Assembly: GCA_036676455.1 (NCBI GenBank)
Contig: JAKFCW010000101.1
Span: 1 to 64,000 of the forward strand
Source: UBA4093 sp036676455
GTDB lineage: Bacteria; Cyanobacteriota; Sericytochromatia; S15B-MN24; UBA4093
Reading direction: 5' to 3'
Length of the DNA: 64,000 bases
Shown here: in pieces, positions 17,062 to 25,261 of the stretch
Numbering within the stretch: position 1 is the stretch's first letter
Layout of the letters: each line of letters opens with the position of its first letter
Program-made: the position numbers and the translations under genes
Notes under the pieces: model-generated
Databases searched by the model: none
What the model was told of the DNA's origin: nothing
Seen by the model: the letters and a program-made list of their open reading frames with translations, nothing else

Positions 17062-17819
17062 GGGAGTTCCTTGCGCGCGAAGATCAGGTTGGCCAGGGTG
17101 AGGAGGACGACGATCAGGCAGGCTCCGTAGGCGATCGCCCAGAGCCACTGCCCGAGGGCGAAGGTTTCGCCGTAGACCACCTGGTTCTTGAGGTTGAACG
17201 TTTCGAGGTTGGGCAGCCCGTAGTAAATCATGGTCGAGACGGCCTTGGCCACGGGATCCGCCTTCTCGCCGAACTGCTTGATGATCTCCGAGCCGTGCCC
17301 CAGGACGTAGAAGCCCAAGGCATAGAGGATGCTGAGCATGGGCGAGGTCATGGTGGTGAAGAGCATGGTCAGGCCGAGCATGACCATGGCCTCGAGGCCG
17401 AAGAGGACCAAGGGGCCGAGGTAGATCGGCTCGAAGCGGCGGGTGATGAGGGCCATCAGGCCGTAGAAGAGCAGTCCCAGCAGGGCCAGCAGGCACCAGA
17501 GCGCGGCCGAGGAGCCCAGGAATTTGCCCGTGAGGAACTGTCCCCGGGTGATGGGTTTGCTGAGGAGCGTGTAGACGATGCGCTGCTCGAGATCGCGCGA
17601 GATCAGGCGGGAGCCCAGGAAGACGGCGAGCAGGACCAGGAGGGCGTTGATGGTGCCCAGGCCGAAGTCCTGGATGATCTTGAGGTCCGCGCCGGCGGAG
17701 AGTCCGCCGAGCAGGAGGGTGAAGCCGATCAGCAGGGCTCCGAAGAGGGCGGCGACGTGGAGGAGTTTGTCTCGGAGGGCTTCCTTGAGGGTGATGGAGG
17801 CAATCGCGAGCGGGATCAT
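17058..17819 (-). CDS. ABC-2 type transporter permease
   Basis: This 253-residue protein has six predicted membrane spans and the usual ABC-2 signature early region (GSRLISRDLEQRIVYTLLSKPITRGQFLTGKFLG). Permeases of this kind work with a separate ATPase, which is not found anywhere near in the window. Myxococcus pilGHI shows that an ABC exporter can be part of a pilus locus, which gives context but no proof. AGGAAAG precedes the ATG. It follows the lipoprotein gene by 5 bp and overlaps the TPR gene. Confidence 0.85.
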   Translation of the reverse strand: MIPLAIASITLKEALRDKLLHVAALFGALLIGFTLLLGGLSAGADLKIIQDFGLGTINALLVLLAVFLGSRLISRDLEQRIVYTLLSKPITRGQFLTGKFLGSSAALWCLLALLGLLFYGLMALITRRFEPIYLGPLVLFGLEAMVMLGLTMLFTTMTSPMLSILYALGFYVLGHGSEIIKQFGEKADPVAKAVSTMIYYGLPNLETFNLKNQVVYGETFALGQWLWAIAYGACLIVVLLTLANLIFARKELP

Positions 17820-17824
17820 CTTTC

Positions 17825-18385
17825 CTATTCGACTTCGACCGAGATGGGAACCGTGATTTGCCAGGTGATCGTGCTACCGAACTGGTTGCGGCCCTGGAAG
17901 GTGACATTGGCCTGGACGTCGATCTCGGGAATCTTGCTGCCCGAGTCCGGGTTGGTGGCATCGACCAGCTGGCTCGTGATGATTTGCCCCAGGTTGAGGG
18001 AAACCGGCGTCTCGCCCTGCAGGCGGGCCAGGAAGGGCATGATGGCGGTATCGACGCCATCGATGAAGAGCAGCTCGCCGTTCTCGAAGTCTCCGACCGG
18101 CGAGTAGTAATCGACCTTGGCCATCTGGAGGTCCACGGGCGAGGAGCCGGGGATCAGCGCGACGCTGAGAACGGGGGCGGTCTTGGAGACCTCGTAGATC
18201 ACGCTGCCGTCATCTTGCTCGGTCTGCTTCCAGGCGATCTTGCCCTTGGTGGTGACGGTGCCGTCGATCCCGGAGGTGTTGAGGAGCCCTCGCCAGTAGG
18301 AGGCCGTGCAGCCCGTGGCGAGCAGCATGGAGGCGAGCAGCAGGGTGGCGAGCAGGAGGGAAGGAAGCTTAAGCGGCCGCATCAT
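17825..18385 (-). CDS. Lipoprotein downstream of pilQ
   Basis: The protein has 186 residues. The signal ends in the lipobox LLATGC (Cys26). The mature domain is beta-rich (DGTVTTKGKIAWKQTEQDDG, VTFQGRNQFGSTITWQITVP), with no family recognised. The gene starts inside the end of pilQ (17-bp overlap), so it is probably made together with the secretin. A role as secretin-associated lipoprotein (pilotin- or PilP-like position) is inferred only from context. A second start codon directly follows the first (MM). Confidence 0.72.
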   Translation of the reverse strand: MMRPLKLPSLLLATLLLASMLLATGCTASYWRGLLNTSGIDGTVTTKGKIAWKQTEQDDGSVIYEVSKTAPVLSVALIPGSSPVDLQMAKVDYYSPVGDFENGELLFIDGVDTAIMPFLARLQGETPVSLNLGQIITSQLVDATNPDSGSKIPEIDVQANVTFQGRNQFGSTITWQITVPISVEVE

Positions 18386-20045
18386 TGACGATCTCCGGAG
18401 TGATGAGGATCTGAACCTCAGTGCGGGTCTGATCCACGACCGTGCGCTGGAAGAGCCTGCCGAGGAAGGGGATGTCTCCCAGGAGGGGGATCTTCTCGAC
18501 CGTCTCGCGGCCGGAGTCCTGGATCAGGCCTCCGATGACGATGGTCTCGCCGTTGAGGACGCGGATCTCCTGGGTCTGGAATTCTCGCTTGCTCTTGAGC
18601 GTGGCCAGGATGTCCTGGTTCGTCGCGCGCTCTTCCTTGCGCACGACGGAGATGACGGGGTGGACGTTCATGGTGATGCTACCCTGCGGGTCGATCCGGG
18701 GAGTCAGCTCGAGGGTGATGCCGACCTCGTCGAGTTCGACCGTGCGGGTGGTCAGGGTCTGGTTGGCGTTCTGGGTGATGGTGGTGGTGGTCTTGCCGAC
18801 GATATCGTCGGTGATCTTGATGATCGACGAGCGGTTGTTCATGGCCAGGACCGAGGGGCTGGCGAGCACCTTCGCCTTGTTCTGCGAGACCAGGGCGTCC
18901 AGGGCCACCCGGAGGTTGGCGGCCTGATTGGTCGCGCTCTCGAAGGTGAAGCGGCCGTTGTCGGGGGAGTTGGTGTCGAAGTCGCCGCTGAACTGCTTGG
19001 AGCCGAGGCCGTAGCTGAGGCCGAGCCGCTGCAGGGCTCCCTGCTCGATCTGGACGATCTGCGTGCGGATCAGGACCTGCGGGGGCTTGCGATCCAGGAC
19101 CTTCAGGATCTGCTCGGCCAGGGCCAGCTCCGACTGAGAGCCGACGGCCAGGAGGGCGTTACGGCTGCCGAGCGGGATGAAGCGGGGGGTCTGCTCGCCG
19201 ATGGCGATGGTGTCCGTCTTCGTCGCGGGGAGCTGGCCGGGGGCGGTTCCCGCGAAGTCCCGGTAGGTGTTCTTGACGCTGGCGCCGGATCCGCTGCCGC
19301 CGGCGCTTGCTCCGCCAGCCGCCGCTCCGCTTGCCGCTGCTCCGCCGGACGGGGCTGCAGCAGTGGCGGGTGCGTAGAAGCTCGCCTTCAGGACCTCGAT
19401 GGCCTCGCTGACCGTGACGTACGAGAGCGGGAAGACGCGGTTGGGCAGGAGGACGTCCATGCGCTTGACCAGCTGCTCGACGACCTGCACGTTCGCTTCT
19501 TGACCCGAGACGATCAGCGCGTTGCTGTTGGTGTCCGGGCGAACCTGGGTGGCGAAGAGCTTGGCGGACTCGCCGCCCGCTGCCGTGCCTCCGGAGGATT
19601 CGGCCAGGACCGATTTGACCATGGTCGCGGTGTTGGCGGCGTTGGCGTAGGACAGAGGGATGAAGCGGATGACCGGGCGGCCGTAGCGGCCGCTGCGGTA
19701 GACGACGTAGGTCGAGCCGATCCGCTGCAGCTCCAGGCCGTTGGAGCTGATCAGGGTCTCGAGGATGTTGTTGAGCGGGGTGTTGAAGAAGTCGAGGTTG
19801 AGGTTCGCCGACTTCTCGCTCGAGATGGAATCATCGAGCGTCAGGTTGAGGCGCTTCTGCTCGGCGATCAGCTGCAGGGCCTCACGCAGCGAGGTGTCGC
19901 GCAGGCGGATGGTGAGCTTGTCCTCGCCTCCAGGAACGGAAATCTTGCTCTGGAGCGAGACGCCCTGCGCCATGGCGGGAGCCACGGATATGGCCGGCGC
20001 CCAGAGGGCGAGCAGCAGGGCGATGCTTTTGGTCCACTTTCTCAC
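18369..20045 (-). CDS. pilQ: Type IV pilus secretin PilQ
   Basis: The 558-residue protein forms the outer-membrane ring through which the pilus passes. After a signal peptide (MRKWTKSIALLLALWAP, cleavage near AMA/QG) there is an STN-like N0 domain (LTIRLRDTSLREALQLIAEQ). Next are N1 repeats with a Gly/Ala/Ser-rich insert (about 235-260), then the C-terminal secretin domain (VLIRTQIVQIEQGALQRLG, IVIGGLIQDSGRETVEKIP and LLGDIPFLGRLF). GTG 20045 was chosen because GGGGGAC precedes it and the signal peptide starts cleanly. An in-frame ATG at 20078 is the alternative. It lies in one operon with three prepilins, a lipoprotein and a permease. Confidence 0.93.
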   Translation of the reverse strand: MRKWTKSIALLLALWAPAISVAPAMAQGVSLQSKISVPGGEDKLTIRLRDTSLREALQLIAEQKRLNLTLDDSISSEKSANLNLDFFNTPLNNILETLISSNGLELQRIGSTYVVYRSGRYGRPVIRFIPLSYANAANTATMVKSVLAESSGGTAAGGESAKLFATQVRPDTNSNALIVSGQEANVQVVEQLVKRMDVLLPNRVFPLSYVTVSEAIEVLKASFYAPATAAAPSGGAAASGAAAGGASAGGSGSGASVKNTYRDFAGTAPGQLPATKTDTIAIGEQTPRFIPLGSRNALLAVGSQSELALAEQILKVLDRKPPQVLIRTQIVQIEQGALQRLGLSYGLGSKQFSGDFDTNSPDNGRFTFESATNQAANLRVALDALVSQNKAKVLASPSVLAMNNRSSIIKITDDIVGKTTTTITQNANQTLTTRTVELDEVGITLELTPRIDPQGSITMNVHPVISVVRKEERATNQDILATLKSKREFQTQEIRVLNGETIVIGGLIQDSGRETVEKIPLLGDIPFLGRLFQRTVVDQTRTEVQILITPEIVNDAAA

Positions 20046-20181
20046 GCGAGTCCCCCATGGGCTTAAGCTAGGAGTCATGCCGTCATCGGGATGGTAGCAG
20101 GAGAGTGAGACGCATGGCTGTGAGCGCTGCACGCCTCCCGTACCCGGGAAGCAAAGGCTTGAAACAACCTTGCCTTGAGGA

Positions 20182-20751
20182 TTAATCCCCGATCTCGCCT
20201 TCCACCTGGCCGCCGGTCTTGGCCTGGGCGCCGTTGACGTAGAAGTAGCGATCGCCGTTGGCATCTGCGATGGCGACCGCGTAGAAGCGGGTCTGGGTCT
20301 TGATGCCGCCCTTGGCCAGGTCCGTGAACGTCAGGAAGCCCTCGATGTCCGCGGGGGCGAGCTGGTAGTAGTAGAGGATGCCGGAGTCCCCTACGTTGGA
20401 GTCGTGGCTGGAGTAGTCGTCGCCGCTCAGCGTCCGCCCGCGGATGCCGTCCGCGGTCTCGCCTGCATCGCCTCCGATGGCGGGGCCGCCCCAGGGGCTG
20501 ACGGCGTAGTCCAGCGGACGCTTGTTCTTCCAGACCACCCGCAACTCTTCGACCGTGGGGTAATTGCCGGCGTTGGCGACGGCCATGTCCTCGACCGTGG
20601 TCTGCAGCGCGAGGACTCGCTGCCAGGCGTTGGTGTGGCCGGAGTTGTTGCGCATCTGGTTGTACAGGGCCAGGGACGACCCCAAGAGGATAGCGCCGAC
20701 CACCAGGACCAGCATGACCTCCGTCAGCGTGAAGCCGTCTTGCCGTTTCAT
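20182..20751 (-). CDS. Prepilin-like protein (pseudopilin)
   Basis: This is a 189-residue class III signal protein: MKRQDG/FTLTEV, with Glu5 and a hydrophobic helix. The globular part carries WKNKRPLDYAVSPWGG, matching the motif of its two paralogues in the operon, and a YFYVNGAQ end. AAGGA before ATG 20751 decides the start; an ATG five codons earlier has no ribosome binding site. It is probably a minor or alternative pilin processed by PilD. Confidence 0.85.
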   Translation of the reverse strand: MKRQDGFTLTEVMLVLVVGAILLGSSLALYNQMRNNSGHTNAWQRVLALQTTVEDMAVANAGNYPTVEELRVVWKNKRPLDYAVSPWGGPAIGGDAGETADGIRGRTLSGDDYSSHDSNVGDSGILYYYQLAPADIEGFLTFTDLAKGGIKTQTRFYAVAIADANGDRYFYVNGAQAKTGGQVEGEIGD

Positions 20752-20772
20752 CGGGTGTCCTTTCATGAGGCG

Positions 20773-21312
20773 CTACCTTCCGCTCTGCACGTGGAAGAAG
20801 AGGCGCCCTTGGCCGTTGATCGGTTTGTCGCCGGCGACCATGTAGGCGGTGGCGGAGACCGTCGCTCCGCGTGTGACGTCCCAGAAGTTCGCGGTGCCTG
20901 CTGCCCCGGCATTGTCGATCCAGATGTAATGGAGCGCTCCACCGGTGCTCGAATCCTTCTCTTCTTCCTCGTAGTGCGTGGCGCCGTGGCTGATGGTCTG
21001 GGAGAGGATGCCCCGGTTGGCCTCGCTCGAGCCGATCACGGGACCGCCCCAGGGGCTGCTCTTGTAATCATCGGGCCGGCGCGCCTTCCAAGCGCTGCGC
21101 AGGGTATCGGGGGTCGGGAAGGCGCTGGTGGGGGCGTAAAGCTCCTCGACGAGCGTGCGGAGATCCTGGACCCTCTGGCGCATCGCGGCGTCTCCGCTCT
21201 GATCGCGCAGGGCCTTGTAGCCGTAGACGGCCGTGCCCGTGAGCAGGATGCCGATCGAAAGGGCCAGGCCCACTTCCATGAGCGAATAACCGCCTTCTTT
21301 TTTCCGATCCAT
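20773..21312 (-). CDS. Prepilin-like protein (first gene of the minus-strand pil operon)
   Basis: The 179-residue protein has the prepilin site KKEGG/YSLMEV, keeping Glu5, and a hydrophobic N-terminal helix. The globular part holds WKARRPDDYKSSPWGG and then VIGSSEANRG, the same core as in the other two prepilins. The three may have arisen by duplication. It is the promoter-proximal gene of the seven-gene minus-strand operon and lies 21 bp before the next prepilin gene. Confidence 0.84.
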   Translation of the reverse strand: MDRKKEGGYSLMEVGLALSIGILLTGTAVYGYKALRDQSGDAAMRQRVQDLRTLVEELYAPTSAFPTPDTLRSAWKARRPDDYKSSPWGGPVIGSSEANRGILSQTISHGATHYEEEEKDSSTGGALHYIWIDNAGAAGTANFWDVTRGATVSATAYMVAGDKPINGQGRLFFHVQSGR

Positions 21313-21614
21313 GCCTGACTCCCTTGCTCCGGCTACTGCCGCTCGTCGCCCGATCCGGCTTCCTCCTTACTATACCAACCAGCAATGCCCCTCTAACCAA
21401 GATGGCCGTTGGTGACCGATCTCTCAGACAAGCCTGGGGAGATCGGCGATAATCCGAACGGAAATCCAGTCGCCTTCAGCCTTCCGTGGGTTTCAGTCTC
21501 CTCGGCAACGGGTACTTTGTTGCTTGGTTCTGTCGGGATGCGATGTGCCCGCGGCTGTTGCGGAAGGCAGCGAAGCTGACCTAAAGCAACGTTTGCGCAA
21601 GGAAGAGGCCTGCC
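21313..21614. promoter_or_regulatory. Divergent control region between the two pil operons
   Basis: This 302-bp gap separates the minus-strand prepilin-pilQ operon from the plus-strand pilC-pilB operon and holds no gene I can support. On the minus strand TATAGT (21369-21374, read inverted) is a possible -10 for the prepilin operon. The nested-hairpin repeat copy C lies at 21557-21590, just before the pilC ribosome binding site. Exact promoters were not resolved. Confidence 0.5.
21557..21590. repeat. Nested-hairpin repeat, copy C (inverted)
   Basis: The outer arms GTTGC and GCAAC bound the inverted core AGCGAAGCTGACC. It is identical over most positions to copy B at 43564. Both outer and inner stems can pair. 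It sits 25 bp upstream of the pilC start, so it would be in the pilC leader. Confidence 0.7.
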
Positions 21615-23156
21615 TTGTCCAAGCTCTACGAGTGCGTCGTTCACTCGGGAAATGAATTGCGCCGGGAGTCTGTCGAAGCCGACAGCCTTCGGGACGTTCG
21701 CGCCATTCTCCGGGGACAGGGCCTCTTCCCGCTGGAGATCAAGGAGGCGAAGAAGCCGCGCCGCAACGTCATGGCCGAGCTGAAGGCCCAGCTCGCGACC
21801 GACAAGACCGAGCGCGAGGCGCTTCGCGAGAACAGCAAGCAGGCCAAGAAACGCAAGTATTACTTCGAGGCCGTTCCCGTCAACGGCGGTGAGCCGATCC
21901 AAGGGGACATCATGGCCCCGGACATGAAGTCGGCCCGCCAGATGCTCCGGGATCAGGGGCTGAGCGTGGGACTGCTCGAGGTGAAGCAGTTCTGGCATGA
22001 CTTCAAGCCCAAGGATGCCAAGGCCATGCTGCAGCTGGGGGACGAGGCGCGGGCCAAGGCCCCCAAGCGCACGGCAGCGCAGCAGTTCCAGGACCTCTTC
22101 ATGCGGAAGAGGGTTCCGATGAAGGCCATGTCCTTCTATGCCCAGCAGCTGGCCACGATGCTGGATGCGGGGCTGTCGATCAACCAGACCCTCGATATCT
22201 TGCAGGAGGGCATCACGGACCCCCGGCTGATGATGATCAACCGGGAGGTCAAGCAGCGGATCATGGAGGGCGTCGGCATGGGCGAGGCGTACAGCACGTT
22301 CGACCGCTACTTGCCGCCGATCTTCATCGACCTGATCTCCGTGGGTGAGCTCTCGGGTAACGTCGAGGAAACCTTGAAGCGCCTCTCGGAGTACTTCGAG
22401 AAGGAGCTGGAGATCCAGGCCAAGATCAAGTCCGCCCTCTCCTACCCGACCATCCTGGTGGTCCTGATCGTCCTCATCGTGATCGGAATGATGCTCTTCA
22501 TCGTGCCGAGCTTCCTGGACCTCTTTGCGGAGTTCAACCTGACCTTGCCTTGGACCACGAAAACCCTGCTGGCCTCCAGCGCCTTCGTCTCCACCAAGTG
22601 GTGGACCCTTCCGCTCTTCGGCGGCGGGGCCTTCGTGGGCTGGCGCTGGTTCAGCTCCACGCGGTTCGGCTCGCTCGTCGTGGACTACTTCGAGTTCAAG
22701 GTGCCCTTGATCGGCAAGCTCAAGTACAAGGTGCTGATTGCCAGGTTGCTTCACAACCTGGCGCTGATCCTGCGCTGCGGAGTGCCGATCATGGTCGCCC
22801 TGGATCAGGTGCGCCAGGGCGTGCAGAACCGCAACGTCGCCCTGAAGCTGGGCGAGATCCGCGCGGGCGTCGCCCAGGGCGTGCGGGTCGCCACGCTGTT
22901 CCAGGCCTCGGGGTTGTTTCCCCCGTTCATCATCCACCTGCTGGTGGCCGGCGAGGAATCGGGCTCAATCGACGGCTTGCTGGCCAAGGGAGCCAAGTAC
23001 ATGGACGCGGAGGTCGAGCAGGGAGTGAAGGCCATGACCACGGCCATCGAGCCCATCCTCACCGTCATGGTCGCCGGAACCGTCCTCTTCATCCTGGGCA
23101 GCCTCTACATGCCCCTCATGGGCCTCATGGGCTCGGGAAGCAAGGTGCCGACATGA
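21615..23156 (+). CDS. pilC: Type IV pilus inner-membrane platform protein PilC
   Basis: The protein has 513 residues, longer than the usual ~400. The C-terminal two thirds are the duplicated T2SSF domain: first unit MSFYAQQLATMLDAGLSINQ with GMGEAYSTFDRYLPPIF, second unit LLHNLALILRCGVPIMVAL with VAGEESGSIDGLLAKGA. Three membrane spans are seen. The N terminus carries two copies of a ~45-residue alpha/beta unit (SLRDVRAILRGQGLFPLEI and SARQMLRDQGLSVGLLEV). PilC is the platform on which the PilB motor acts. The start is TTG 21615, preceded by AAGAGG. The stop overlaps the next gene (ATGA). Confidence 0.93.
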   Translation: MSKLYECVVHSGNELRRESVEADSLRDVRAILRGQGLFPLEIKEAKKPRRNVMAELKAQLATDKTEREALRENSKQAKKRKYYFEAVPVNGGEPIQGDIMAPDMKSARQMLRDQGLSVGLLEVKQFWHDFKPKDAKAMLQLGDEARAKAPKRTAAQQFQDLFMRKRVPMKAMSFYAQQLATMLDAGLSINQTLDILQEGITDPRLMMINREVKQRIMEGVGMGEAYSTFDRYLPPIFIDLISVGELSGNVEETLKRLSEYFEKELEIQAKIKSALSYPTILVVLIVLIVIGMMLFIVPSFLDLFAEFNLTLPWTTKTLLASSAFVSTKWWTLPLFGGGAFVGWRWFSSTRFGSLVVDYFEFKVPLIGKLKYKVLIARLLHNLALILRCGVPIMVALDQVRQGVQNRNVALKLGEIRAGVAQGVRVATLFQASGLFPPFIIHLLVAGEESGSIDGLLAKGAKYMDAEVEQGVKAMTTAIEPILTVMVAGTVLFILGSLYMPLMGLMGSGSKVPT

Positions 23157-23590
23157 CGAAATCCCGAGGAATCTCGCTCCTGGAGGTCTCCCTGGCGGTC
23201 TCGGTGAGCTTGATGCTCACGGCGGGCGGAGTCTACGCCTACCGCCAGCACATGCAGTCCACCCGCGTCTCCCAGGCCAAGATCATGCTCGCGACCATGC
23301 GCCAGGGGATCGAGATGCAACGCTACCGGACCGGGGCCTTCCCGACGGTCGCGTCGATCAGCGTGAACGTGGACGACACCGGCAGGGGGTTCTACGGCAA
23401 GGCCGGCTCGCCCTTGCGCGATCCCCTCAACCCGCCGATGGATGCGGCCGCCTTCTCGCGGATCATCGACTTGACGGCAGCCGCAACCGGCTCTCCCTGG
23501 GGAGGATGGGCGTATCATCAGGGGACGGGCTATCTTGAACCCAACCTGGATCCCGCGGCATTCCCGGGCGATCCGCCGAGTGCGTGGTAG
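23153..23590 (+). CDS. Minor pseudopilin within the pilC-pilB operon
   Basis: The product has 145 residues, with the prepilin site TKSRG/ISLLEV, Glu5 present and a hydrophobic helix. Its globular part contains TGSPWGGWAYHQGTGYL, so the SPWGG core of the operon-1 prepilins recurs here. The ATG overlaps the pilC stop by 4 bp. It is probably a minor pilin or the initiating component of pilus assembly. Confidence 0.84.
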   Translation: MTKSRGISLLEVSLAVSVSLMLTAGGVYAYRQHMQSTRVSQAKIMLATMRQGIEMQRYRTGAFPTVASISVNVDDTGRGFYGKAGSPLRDPLNPPMDAAAFSRIIDLTAAATGSPWGGWAYHQGTGYLEPNLDPAAFPGDPPSAW

Positions 23591-23602
23591 ACAGGAATAG
23601 GC

Positions 23603-25261
23603 ATGGGAGTGAAGAAGGTAAAACCTTTCGTTGGGCTCTACATCACGGCGGACCGCCTCGAGGCCGCCGTCGTCGGAGGCACGCCTGGCGAGCCCGTCAT
23701 CGAGACGCAATACCTGGCCGAGTTGCCGCCCGATCTGGTCGACGCGGACGGCGCCATCCAGGACGTCGCCGCCCTGGGCGCCGAGCTGAAGCGCTTCTGG
23801 AAGGAATCCGGCCTGCGCAACCGCCGGGTCGTGCTGGTCATCGACTCGCGCAAGGCCCTGCTGCGCCAGATCCGCCTGCCCAAGATGCCGATCAACAGCC
23901 TGGACCAGGCGATCCTGAGTGAGGCCGAGCAATTCGCGCTTTACCGCGACGAAGAGCCGCTGATCGACTACTTCGTGAACGAGCTCGAGCACGAGTTCAT
24001 CCAGACGACCTACGGGGTGGTTCCCGAGGAGACCGTGAACGCCTACTCCAAGGCGCTCAAGACGGCGGGCCTGAACCTGATCGCCCTCGATCTCGCCCAG
24101 CTGGCGGGTCAGCGAGGCATGGAGTTCTACCACCCGCTGGAGGACGATCACTGGACGGGCGTCATGGTGCAGCCCCAGCGCCTGATCATCTCGTGCTGGA
24201 TGGAGCGCCGCCTCTGGGTCATGCGCGAGATCATCCTGCCGGAGCGCATCTCCCACGACATGGCCATGCTGGCCCAGAGCTACCTGCCCAATATCGCGCA
24301 CTCGGTCGCAAGTGACACCAACTCCTTCGACGATCCGCACATGGTGCTGGCCTGCGATCGCTTCGAGGACGCGCGCGTGCTGGCCGATCATGCCAAGAGC
24401 CTCCTCGAGGGCCGCATCAGCATCGCGGGCCCCGGAGAAGATTCCGACGACGACGAGGCCTCGGATCCCTGGGGCGATAGCGTCGACAGCGCCCTCGACG
24501 GAGCCTTTGGCGCGTCGGACGCGCTGGATCCCGAGGATGGCTTCGCGCTGACCGCCACGCTGCCCCAGGCGTCTCCTGGTGCGGACTCCGAGGAGGACGA
24601 GGACGGCGAGGACGACCTGGAGGACGATCTCGACGACGAGGGTCCGCAGATCTCCTATATCGCCCTGGGTGCCGCCCTCTGGGGGCGCCCTGGCGTCGTG
24701 CCCTCGCTCAACCTCCTGCCCAAGGGCAAGTCCACTGCCAGGACGCTACCCAAGCTCGAGTTCGACCTGGATCGCCGCGTGCTGATGGGCCTGGCGGCGA
24801 CCCTGCTGGTCGGCGCCGCCTTGACCGGCTGGCAGATCTGGCAGAAGGGCGAGCGCGAGGCCCAGGTGAAGATCCTGATGCGCCAGCTTGCCGACGCGCA
24901 GGTCCAGACGCAGGGCAACCAGCAGATGATGGACTCCCAGCCTCCCGAGGCAGAGCTGCTCAAGCAGTGGATCCCTCACCTGGAGGAGAACGTCTTCGCC
25001 CGCCAGTTCCTCGAGACCCTGCGCGAGACCACGCCTTCCGACGCCTGGATCTCCAAGGTCACGTACACGGCGGGCAAGGAGATGGTACTCTCGGGTGGGG
25101 CCTTAAGCCAGACCTCCTGCCTGTACTTCGCCGATCAGATCGCTGCCCTGGATCGCGTCCGCCAGGTCAAGATCCTCAAGATTGAGAAGAGCGGCGCCGC
25201 CTACACCTTCGAGATTCAAGCCGGTCTGGGCACGCAGACCGCAGGCCAGGCGCTGCCATGA
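23603..25261 (+). CDS. pilM-pilN: PilM-PilN fusion protein
   Basis: At 552 residues this joins two components normally encoded by two genes. Residues 1-~250 look like the actin-like PilM (VVLVIDSRKALLRQIRLPKM, DQAILSEAEQFALY, AYSKALKTAGLNLIALDL). A strongly acidic linker follows (about 280-345, runs of Asp/Glu). The C-terminal part is PilN-like: SLNLLPKGK, a membrane span (VLMGLAATLLVGAALTG), a coiled coil and the fimbrial-assembly domain (FLETLRETTPSDAWISKVTY). In known systems PilM binds the PilN N-terminal tail, which the fusion would bypass. The first PilM strand (GLYITADRLEAAVV) lacks the usual GIDxGSxxVK-type nucleotide loop. It overlaps the next gene by 4 bp. Confidence 0.85.
   Translation: MGVKKVKPFVGLYITADRLEAAVVGGTPGEPVIETQYLAELPPDLVDADGAIQDVAALGAELKRFWKESGLRNRRVVLVIDSRKALLRQIRLPKMPINSLDQAILSEAEQFALYRDEEPLIDYFVNELEHEFIQTTYGVVPEETVNAYSKALKTAGLNLIALDLAQLAGQRGMEFYHPLEDDHWTGVMVQPQRLIISCWMERRLWVMREIILPERISHDMAMLAQSYLPNIAHSVASDTNSFDDPHMVLACDRFEDARVLADHAKSLLEGRISIAGPGEDSDDDEASDPWGDSVDSALDGAFGASDALDPEDGFALTATLPQASPGADSEEDEDGEDDLEDDLDDEGPQISYIALGAALWGRPGVVPSLNLLPKGKSTARTLPKLEFDLDRRVLMGLAATLLVGAALTGWQIWQKGEREAQVKILMRQLADAQVQTQGNQQMMDSQPPEAELLKQWIPHLEENVFARQFLETLRETTPSDAWISKVTYTAGKEMVLSGGALSQTSCLYFADQIAALDRVRQVKILKIEKSGAAYTFEIQAGLGTQTAGQALP

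Noticed and set aside
18306..20066. A 586-codon plus-strand frame opposite pilQ
   Set aside because: Antisense to a clear secretin gene; no domain.
21393..21614. Possible riboswitch (c-di-GMP type) upstream of pilC
   Set aside because: The conserved GEMM core elements are not present; only the nested-hairpin repeat is seen.
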